The notes under the pieces were generated by a model. That model saw only the letters and a program-made list of their open reading frames with translations, was not told the DNA's origin and searched no databases. The position numbers and the translations under genes were made by a program. This document shows, in pieces, positions 47,980-54,283 of a stretch of 54,283 bases of DNA (its first letter is position 1; each line of letters begins with the position of its first letter). This stretch comes from an uncultured Verrucomicrobiae bacterium (GTDB lineage Bacteria > Verrucomicrobiota > Verrucomicrobiia > JADLBR01 > CALLMV01): NCBI GenBank assembly GCA_938005615.1, contig CALLMV010000003.1, forward strand, positions 1 to 54,283. The letters are read 5' to 3'.

Positions 47980-49026
47980 ATGAAAGCCCGTACGCGCCGA
48001 GTAATTTCAGCAACTCTACTTATTACACTAGCAGTTGCAATCATACTCGCAACATCTGCACGTCTCTTTCAGTATCGCGAGCTTCAGCGTAGGCAGTCAG
48101 AAGAGCGTGCCAATACAAGCCCACGTGCTCTAGTTTCGGCAGTCATCGTACCGAGGGATTTCTCTCGTGAAAGACGTCTCCTCGTCCGACTTGAGCCCTG
48201 GAGAGAATCGCAACTCGCTTCCGAGATCTCCGGAATCATACGCGAGATTCGAGGCGAGCCCGGCCTCGTTTTCAAAAAGGGTGACGTCATTGCAAAAATA
48301 GATGATACCTTGCCTCGAGCCGAGCGAGACGCCGCACTCGTCGAATTGCAAGAAGCTGAGCGGTTGCTCCGAGAAGCCCAAGAATTAGGAGCACAACGAG
48401 TCGTATCAGCCACTGAACTGGCCGCTCGTAAGGCCGCTGCCGAAGCCGCTCGCGCACGCGTTGCACTTTTGAACGCAAGAATAGAAAAAACAGAAATTCG
48501 AGCTCCCTACGATGGAGCGGTTCGTTCAAGACGAGTGCAATTGGGTGAATCCGTCAACCCGGGCCAGCCCATAGTTGATTACATCGAGATTTCTCCGCTT
48601 CGTGGTGTCTTGCAGGTGACAGATGAAGAACTCTCCGCATTCCAAATTGGCGAAAAAATCCAACTCCAAATCACCACAAATCGTCTCGTTCATCTCGAGG
48701 GAATTGTTTCTTACATAGCACCTGGTGCAGACCCTGCGACCCGGCTTCATCAAGTAGAACTCCGCATACCTCAACCTGTAGAAAACCCAATCCCTGCAGG
48801 CACATTAGCTGAATCCCGCGTAAAAATCTCCCGCTGGCAGGGCGTGCCAGCCGTGCCAGAAGCCGCAGTGCGCTGGCGTGGTAACACTGCGACAGTCGAA
48901 CTCATTTCTGGAGGTGAAGCTAATCCTACCGTTGAGCAAGCCACTGTACAACTTGGCCCACTCATCAACGGATACTACCCTGTACTGGAAGGGTTGTCCT
49001 CGGGTGATCGGGTGATACTTAGGTAG
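47980..49026 (+). CDS. Periplasmic adaptor (membrane fusion) protein, HlyD/RND type, orphan
   Basis: The 348-residue protein has an N-terminal membrane anchor (about residues 8-26, ISATLLITLAVAIILATSA), a biotinyl-lipoyl hairpin domain split around a coiled coil (SQLASEISGIIREIRGEPGL; ERDAALVELQEAERLLREAQ; RAPYDGAVRSRRVQLGE), and beta-barrel and membrane-proximal domains ending in GLSSGDRVILR. This is the adaptor of tripartite efflux pumps. No RND or MacB pump gene follows; the next gene is convergent. The gene diverges from the LolC/E-lolD pair with 88 bases between starts. The ATG at 47980 is preferred; a TTG at 47962 would add six residues. Confidence 0.85.
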   Translation: MKARTRRVISATLLITLAVAIILATSARLFQYRELQRRQSEERANTSPRALVSAVIVPRDFSRERRLLVRLEPWRESQLASEISGIIREIRGEPGLVFKKGDVIAKIDDTLPRAERDAALVELQEAERLLREAQELGAQRVVSATELAARKAAAEAARARVALLNARIEKTEIRAPYDGAVRSRRVQLGESVNPGQPIVDYIEISPLRGVLQVTDEELSAFQIGEKIQLQITTNRLVHLEGIVSYIAPGADPATRLHQVELRIPQPVENPIPAGTLAESRVKISRWQGVPAVPEAAVRWRGNTATVELISGGEANPTVEQATVQLGPLINGYYPVLEGLSSGDRVILR

Positions 49027-49071
49027 TTTGTACTAGAGAGCAGTTAGCTGCACTTGAGCTCAATTTTTAGC

Positions 49072-49962
49072 TTAAGATTCCATGGCCTCTGGCGCAGGAC
49101 CAGCGGAGATCAGCATCCCTGCGCTCAGAGAGCCTCCTGACTCAACCCAATGTATGCCTTCGCCAGTATTTAAAGCGTTGGGTGGCGCTGTCCAAGGCTC
49201 GATACACACAAAAGGGGCATCCAGCCGAGGACGCCAAATTGCCCAACCACGAAAATATTTTACATCAGCTTGCACTGTAACAGCCCACTGCGATTGGCGA
49301 TCCATCAGCATGAATCCCTCGGGACTCACTCCTTCGTAGAAACGTGTGAGGGAGAGCGACGAATTGAGTGAAATAATTCTGTTTTCCGGCTGCACGGTTT
49401 CAGTTTCCCGACCTCCTAACAAACGCAAAGATCGACTCTCTGGCACTTTAATCACTTGTCTCGTGTATGGCGCCTCACTCACAAAGTAGGGATGGAAACC
49501 AAAGTGAAAAGGCAGTTGATCCTGTGAAAGATTTTTGATCTTCACGCTCGCACTCAGACCCTTTGCTGTCAGTGAGTATTCGAGCTCCAGCTCAAAATCC
49601 CAGGGAAACATCGTCCGAGTTAAAGAAGAGCTTTGCAGCACCATCCTGATTGCACTTTCAGTGAGATCCTCTACGGCCCAAGGCAAATGCCTCGCAAACC
49701 CATGCTGCGGCATCCGATGAAATATGCCCTTCCAGTGAAACACATCCTTGTGCTCATAAAAATTCAAAGTCGAGGGGCAGGGAAACAACACCGGACAACC
49801 ATAATGAATTTTTATGGGATAACTCTCGAACCAATTTTCTGGACAGTGCACCACTTCTTTCCCATCGACGCTGTATTTTAACAGGAGCCCACCACTCGTG
49901 GGGGACACGCTCGCGCTTTGCTCGCCAGACTCAATCAGGAAAATTTCGGGTGCTCTGCTCAT
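49072..49962 (-). CDS. Aldose 1-epimerase-like protein
   Basis: The 296-residue protein is a mutarotase-fold member distinct from galM at 38 kb. It has GCPVLFPCPSTLNFYEHKDV, MPQHGFARHLPWAV (a shape typical of the D-hexose-6-phosphate epimerase/YeaD-like and LacX groups) and LPFHFGFHPYF with the catalytic His. The C-terminal Glu region is CIEPWTAPPNAL. No signal peptide is seen. The substrate could be a free or phosphorylated hexose. It converges on the adaptor gene (45 bases between stops). Confidence 0.87.
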   Translation of the reverse strand: MSRAPEIFLIESGEQSASVSPTSGGLLLKYSVDGKEVVHCPENWFESYPIKIHYGCPVLFPCPSTLNFYEHKDVFHWKGIFHRMPQHGFARHLPWAVEDLTESAIRMVLQSSSLTRTMFPWDFELELEYSLTAKGLSASVKIKNLSQDQLPFHFGFHPYFVSEAPYTRQVIKVPESRSLRLLGGRETETVQPENRIISLNSSLSLTRFYEGVSPEGFMLMDRQSQWAVTVQADVKYFRGWAIWRPRLDAPFVCIEPWTAPPNALNTGEGIHWVESGGSLSAGMLISAGPAPEAMES

Positions 49963-50003
49963 TTGTGGATTAAGTCGTGCTGATCAAAAAACATGATAAC
50001 CGA

Positions 50004-51146
50004 TCATTCCTTCTTCACAGTATCTATGTGCAAACTCAACACAAGGTCGCGTAACATCGTGAAGTGATCATTGCCTGTCTCAAAAAATGACGCATAGCAG
50101 TCATATACCGATTCGAAAAATCTCTCCCATACAACCAACGGATAGTCCCGTACTTGAGCTGATACCCGCTTGATCCGCCAAGCACTCGGAGCACTCTTGC
50201 GTTCGCCTACAGGTACGAGTAGCTCTTCGCCCTGCCCAATCGCACCTCCGGATCCTAGCAACTTCATGTCCGCGAGTAGCCGCACTTTCATCGCGAGCCG
50301 AGCATGGTTGATCAAGTTGATCATTAAACCTACGGGATTCTCTTGCTGGAATTTGAGTTGTGCAAGCAACTGCAACGCATCTGCCGTACGGAATTCAATA
50401 ACAGCATCGCACCAATTCCAAAATGTCTCTTCCGCCGTGGGTGTGACAATATCAGTCACATCAGCAGGCGTCACTTCATTCCGCCCTTGGCAATACGCAA
50501 TCAGCTTTTCAATCTCCATTTGCATCTGCCGCGGATCAGGACCGCTCATACGGCTTAAGATCTCCAACGCTTCAGGATGGATCCTCAACCCTGCCGCAGA
50601 CAGCCGTTCCCTGACCTCAGCGACCGGCGCAAATGAAGACTGAAAAGGGCTCGATGTCGGCAAATTAAAATCTTCAACTAGAAAATGCTTTAATTTTTTT
50701 AATTTACCAAACGCCGAAGCATTCTCATCTTTGGCCTTGCGATCCACTTTCGCACCAGGAGCAGAAATCAATACACGCAGATTATCTGCTAAAGGCTTTT
50801 CCAAAATGCTTACCAACTTCTGTACCGTTGCTTCCACGCTTTGATTACCGGAAATCTTTACCGTCTCCGTATCCGCAAAGAACGACACATTTTTCAGCCA
50901 GACAAACTGCTCACCACCAAGAAACGGAGGAGTCAGCAAAGCCTCAATCGCTCGTTCTATTGCGGATACTGCAGACTCCGCGTTGTCCTGCCAACAGTCC
51001 ACTATCTCCGTTCCCCATTCACCTGCAGGTACCATCACCCGCGCATGCTCCGCTGCCCGCTCCTTCACACGCAACTCATCCGTCCCGTAAACTAATACAG
51101 CTCTCGCAAACTCCTTGGACACTCCCCACGAATTACCCAAAAACAC
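50004..51146 (-). CDS. holA: DNA polymerase III subunit delta
   Basis: Delta is the wrench of the clamp loader. The 380-residue protein has the N-terminal ARAVLVYGTDELRVKERA (about 14-31), FVWLKNVSFFAD, a mid-part that ends in SRMSGPDPRQMQMEIEKLIAYC (the lid-like helices) and VTDIVTPTAEETFWNWCDAV, and a helical collar domain (LMINLINHARLAMKVRLLAD). The sequence is divergent, as usual for delta, but the order of these blocks fits. The start shown is a GTG at 51146; an internal GTG at 51122 is possible. It diverges from alaS, 101 bases apart. Confidence 0.85.
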   Translation of the reverse strand: MFLGNSWGVSKEFARAVLVYGTDELRVKERAAEHARVMVPAGEWGTEIVDCWQDNAESAVSAIERAIEALLTPPFLGGEQFVWLKNVSFFADTETVKISGNQSVEATVQKLVSILEKPLADNLRVLISAPGAKVDRKAKDENASAFGKLKKLKHFLVEDFNLPTSSPFQSSFAPVAEVRERLSAAGLRIHPEALEILSRMSGPDPRQMQMEIEKLIAYCQGRNEVTPADVTDIVTPTAEETFWNWCDAVIEFRTADALQLLAQLKFQQENPVGLMINLINHARLAMKVRLLADMKLLGSGGAIGQGEELLVPVGERKSAPSAWRIKRVSAQVRDYPLVVWERFFESVYDCYASFFETGNDHFTMLRDLVLSLHIDTVKKE

Positions 51147-51247
51147 TCAAACGGAAAGCCACAATTGCCAACCACATTTACCTCATCCTTTGCAAATTTA
51201 AAAAATTTCTGCACTCCCCAACAAAACTCCGCTACAACAATGCACCC

Positions 51248-53623
51248 ATGACCACAAACCCAGCCACCCTCCTGCCAGAGCGCCTTTCTGGCGAAGCCAT
51301 CCGCCAGTCTTTCCTAGATTTCTTCGCCGCCCGTAATCACACCATACTCCCCTCAGCCTCACTCTTACCCGCCTCCCCTAACCTCCTCTTCACCAATGCT
51401 GGCATGAATCCCTTCGTCCCGATTTTCCTCGGCCAGCAAAAGCCTGACGTGCACACCTGGCCAGGAGCCCTTGCCGCCTCCCCCACTCGCGCTGCTGACT
51501 CTCAACTCTGCATCCGTGCCGGCGGCAAACATAACGACCTCGAAGACGTCGGCCTAGACACCTACCATCACACCCTCTTTGAAATGCTCGGCAATTGGTC
51601 CTTCGGCGATTACTTCAAATCTGAAGCCCTCGCCTGGGCTTGGGAGCTGCTCACAGAAATCTGGAACTTTCCCCCGCACCGGCTATACGCCACGATCTAC
51701 CAACCGGCCCCTGGCGATCCTGCCACTACCGACGAAGAAGCCCGCGACATCTGGCGCTCCCTCTTCCGACATGCCGGCCTCGACCCCGACACACACGTCC
51801 TCACCGGCGGCAAAAAAGACAACTTCTGGATGATGGGCGACACAGGTCCTTGCGGCCCCTGTTCCGAAATCCACGTTGATCTCACACCTGCTGCCGACAC
51901 CCATGGCTGCCTTGTCAATGCCTCCTCCCCCCTCTGCATAGAGATTTGGAACAACGTCTTCATCCAGTACAACGCCCTGCCCGATGGCAGTCTTGAACCC
52001 CTGCCCTCCCGGCACGTCGATACCGGCATGGGATTGGAGCGAGTCGCTGCCATCCTCCAAGCCACCCGCGGGTTCACCACCTTCCCGCCAGCCGAACGTC
52101 TAATCTCCAACTACGACACCGACCTTTTTGCCCCGCTCTTCGCTACACTGAGCCAGATCACCGGCAAGCAATATCACGCTACCCTCCCTCCGCCCAGCCA
52201 ACCCATCGCTAGCCTCCCTCAAACCCAACGCGACGACATCGCCTTCCGCGTCATTGCAGACCACCTACGCGCCCTATGCTTCGCCATCGCCGACGGTATT
52301 CTTCCCTCCAACGATGGCCGCGGTTACGTCCTGCGCCGCATCCTCCGTCGCGCCGTCCGATTTGGGCGCGACCTCGGACTCAACCGACCCTTCCTCCACA
52401 CACTCGCCGCTACGCTACAAGTACATTATCAAAGTCACTATCCCCAACTCGCGACTCACGCCTCCCTTATCGCCGAAACCCTCCAGACCGAAGAGCAAGC
52501 CTTCCACCGAACACTCGAAAAAGGCCTAGCCCTCTTCGAATCAGAAGTCGCCAAACTCACACCCACCAACACCACCCCCATTCTTTCTGGCGACACGGCC
52601 TTCCTGCTAGCCGACACCTACGGCTTCCCGCTCGACCTCACCCAGCTTCTGGCCCGCGAACGTGGCATAAACGTCGATACCGCCCGCTTTGAAACACTCC
52701 TCGAGGAGCAACGCACCCGCGCTCGTGCCGCCCGTCGCACCACCACCATCGAAGTCACTAGTGTGCCGGGCGTCCCTCACACCGAATTCATAGGCTACCA
52801 AGACCTCATCTGCACTGCTCGCGTGCTTTGGCAGCGCGACAACCTCCTTGCCCTCGACCTTACCCCTTTCTACGCGAAAATGGGCGGCCAAGTTTCAGAC
52901 ACCGGCCAGATTCTCATCCAAGGACAACCGCAGCCCGTCACGGATGTCAAACGCACGGCCGAGGGTGTTATCCTCCACGCCCTTGCCGAGCCGCCTGTCC
53001 AAGACCTCACCGGCCAACCCGTCACCGCCGAGGTCAACCCCACCGCACGCTTCCGCACTGCTGCCCACCACACCCTTACCCACCTCCTCCACTGGGCCTT
53101 ACGCGAACTTCTCGGCCCCAGCGTCAGTCAGAAAGGCTCTTACGTTGGCCCCGACCGCCTACGATTCGACTTCTCGCACGGCGCGGCACTGACTGATTTG
53201 CAGCTTTCGGCACTAGAACAAATGCTTCAGCAACGCATCGCCGCTGCAGACCCCATCTCTTGGCTCGATGCTGTACCCTACTCCCATGTTCGTCAACGCA
53301 CAGACATTCTCCAATTCTTTAGCGACAAATACGGCGACAGTGTCCGCGTAGTCCAGATCGGAGGCCACCCCGGCCAGCTCGACGGATACAGCATGGAACT
53401 CTGCGCAGGCACCCACCTTTACCAACACGCTCTACATACCTGGGCTGACACGAGTGCGATCGGCCACGTCAAGATCCTCTCCGAAAGCGCCATCGCAGCA
53501 GGCATCCGCCGGATTGAACTTGTGGCAGGGCTCGCCTCTGCGGATGAAGCGCGCGCCCGACTCGCCGTTCTTCGCGAGAAACTTTCTGCACTCCAGACAA
53601 AAATAACCGCTCATTCGCAATAG
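51248..53623 (+). CDS. alaS: Alanyl-tRNA synthetase lacking the C-terminal C-Ala domain
   Basis: It charges tRNA-Ala and clears mischarged serine. The 791 residues include the class II catalytic core (LFTNAGMNPFVPIFLG, CIRAGGKHNDLEDVG, FEMLGNWSFGDYF, ADHLRALCFAIADG), the tRNA-recognition domain, and the editing domain with its zinc ligands HTLTHLLH and CAGTH (Cys719). After GIRRIELVAG only about 30 residues of charged helix remain, and the protein then stops. The coiled linker and the DHHA1-type C-Ala domain (about 140 further residues in E. coli AlaRS) are missing. Downstream DNA is AT-rich and shows no remains of it in any frame. The ATG at 51248 is chosen; the open frame upstream is antisense to holA. 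The coding strand is extremely C-rich. Confidence 0.95.
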   Translation: MTTNPATLLPERLSGEAIRQSFLDFFAARNHTILPSASLLPASPNLLFTNAGMNPFVPIFLGQQKPDVHTWPGALAASPTRAADSQLCIRAGGKHNDLEDVGLDTYHHTLFEMLGNWSFGDYFKSEALAWAWELLTEIWNFPPHRLYATIYQPAPGDPATTDEEARDIWRSLFRHAGLDPDTHVLTGGKKDNFWMMGDTGPCGPCSEIHVDLTPAADTHGCLVNASSPLCIEIWNNVFIQYNALPDGSLEPLPSRHVDTGMGLERVAAILQATRGFTTFPPAERLISNYDTDLFAPLFATLSQITGKQYHATLPPPSQPIASLPQTQRDDIAFRVIADHLRALCFAIADGILPSNDGRGYVLRRILRRAVRFGRDLGLNRPFLHTLAATLQVHYQSHYPQLATHASLIAETLQTEEQAFHRTLEKGLALFESEVAKLTPTNTTPILSGDTAFLLADTYGFPLDLTQLLARERGINVDTARFETLLEEQRTRARAARRTTTIEVTSVPGVPHTEFIGYQDLICTARVLWQRDNLLALDLTPFYAKMGGQVSDTGQILIQGQPQPVTDVKRTAEGVILHALAEPPVQDLTGQPVTAEVNPTARFRTAAHHTLTHLLHWALRELLGPSVSQKGSYVGPDRLRFDFSHGAALTDLQLSALEQMLQQRIAAADPISWLDAVPYSHVRQRTDILQFFSDKYGDSVRVVQIGGHPGQLDGYSMELCAGTHLYQHALHTWADTSAIGHVKILSESAIAAGIRRIELVAGLASADEARARLAVLREKLSALQTKITAHSQ

Positions 53624-54220
53624 TGGCTTAATAACCTTCAATGAAGTATCTATTATCTTAATTTTTATAAATGTATTTTTGATGATATAATTTATATATA
53701 TTACAATTTTGTTATTTAAAATACTGTATTTCCAAACATTCCTCCGATTCTTCCGTAAAACTTCACCTCGCACGCATGTGCGATGTTAAATTGGCTAATC
53801 ATATTAGTATTTTTAAAAATTTTAAATGGGAACTAACCAAATTAATCTTATCGCTGTGTGCCAATATGCGTATATTTTAATAAAATTATTTATTCATATT
53901 CCAGTTCTGATCTACGCTTTATAATGCCTGCGATGCCAAACTACCTGCCCACTTCATCATCTTAACACTGTTCAGGCGAGCACCGACCCGGAATAAATCA
54001 CGCAGGTCTATTCCCACATAGCAGCCAACCCACGAAACACCTACTATTGTAGCTCCATCGAAAAAAATTGGTGAAAATAAAAGAATATACAATTATTAAA
54101 ATATTTTAATATTACAATACTTTCATTTATAAAAATCTGAAGAAAAATTTCTCAGCTTTTTTTAATTCGCTCTTCAGATCATTATGGTAATGCGATCCCA
54201 ATCTCAGCCTTGGGCATGAT
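53624..54220. other. AT-rich gene-free stretch after alaS, with one coding-like island
   Basis: Apart from the island at 53919-54092 these 600 bases are very AT-rich. A minus-strand frame of 113 codons (53432-53773) overlaps alaS but looks non-coding in its AT-rich half. No terminator with a clear stem and T-run was found after alaS. Confidence 0.45.
53919..54092 (-). CDS. Short coding-like frame, possible gene remnant
   Basis: A 57-codon minus-strand frame opens with TTG and ends with TAA. Its second half reads like protein (GVSWVGCYVGIDLRDLFRVG, then ARLNSVKMMKWAG) and is markedly less AT-rich than the DNA around it. The start is poor and no family is recognised. It could be the preserved end of a decayed gene or a genuine small gene. 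Confidence 0.25.
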   Translation of the reverse strand: MYILLFSPIFFDGATIVGVSWVGCYVGIDLRDLFRVGARLNSVKMMKWAGSLASQAL

Positions 54221-54283
54221 TCAAATCTCAAACTGCAAATTTTTACCAGAACGCGGATAAGGATCATCAGGGAATTTTTTGCG
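54221..54283 (-). CDS. Possible 3' end of a gene running off the window
   Basis: The last 63 bases of the window read on the minus strand as 20 codons plus TGA (KKFPDDPYPRSGKNLQFEI) with codon choice unlike the AT-rich DNA beside it. It is probably the C-terminus of a protein whose gene lies mostly outside the window. Too short to name. Confidence 0.35.
   Translation of the reverse strand, partial: RKKFPDDPYPRSGKNLQFEI

Noticed and set aside
53432-53773. 113-codon minus-strand frame at the end of alaS
   Set aside because: It is antisense to the alaS editing domain for half its length, and the rest is lysine/isoleucine-rich translation of AT-rich DNA.

Overview
The window is chromosomal DNA of a Gram-negative bacterium. 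An outer membrane is implied by a heptose-7-phosphate kinase (LPS core) and a Lol-type lipoprotein exporter. The arginine-phosphorylation quality-control set (mcsB, clpC, mcsA), a CdsZ-like coiled-coil/zinc-ribbon protein and the general gene content suggest the PVC group, most likely Verrucomicrobiota. This assignment is by gene-family knowledge, not by a database search. I saw no insertion sequence, prophage, CRISPR array or rRNA. Most of the window is ordinary, densely packed housekeeping DNA, and I do not claim a new multi-gene system.

Layout. 0-1.4 kb: a decayed glycogen debranching enzyme gene. 1.4-5.4 kb: rpsP, ispE, a BioD-like/DRTGG protein and an aspartate aminotransferase, all on +. 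5.5-9.7 kb on -: a sodium:solute symporter with its small DUF4212 partner, a heptose kinase and radC. 9.8-11.2 kb: a GH1 beta-glucosidase, then an AT-rich gene-free stretch. 11.6-13.0 kb: an MGDG-synthase-like glycosyltransferase and tRNA-Phe. 13.2-18.2 kb on +: map, mpg, a DEDDh exonuclease, recG and a CPBP protease; the last four overlap end to end. 18.3-23.4 kb: lysS, folE2 (-), a TIM-barrel protein, recA and tatC. 23.4-29.4 kb on -: an apparent operon purD, cdsZ, a UMF1-type MFS transporter and an 868-residue FtsX-type permease. 29.5-31.1 kb: an unknown membrane protein, tRNA-Lys and an unknown 127-residue protein. 31.5-41.9 kb, a long - strand run read as GYF-domain protein, 90-residue conserved protein, hflX, galM, uppS, mcsB, clpC, miaB and a ThuA-like protein. 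42-43.4 kb: a DASS carboxylate symporter. 43.5-47.9 kb on -: lolC/E-type permease, lolD, ilvE, mcsA, a lysine-rich secreted peptide with a strong terminator, a one-helix protein and a small cytochrome c lipoprotein. 48-53.6 kb: an orphan HlyD-type adaptor, a second mutarotase-like protein, holA and alaS. The last 0.66 kb is AT-rich with coding-like fragments.

How the genes fit together. Several coupled sets are visible from overlaps: symporter plus DUF4212; repair genes mpg-exonuclease-recG; lolD with its permease; cdsZ with the MFS gene. McsB, ClpC and McsA should form one protein quality-control pathway, but mcsA lies about 7 kb from mcsB. The points most worth a second look are an AlaRS that ends before the usual C-Ala domain, the decaying debranching enzyme, a TIM-barrel protein that appears to have lost its metal ligands next to recA, the orphan adaptor, the secreted Cys/Lys-rich peptide, and strand-independent swings in GC skew.
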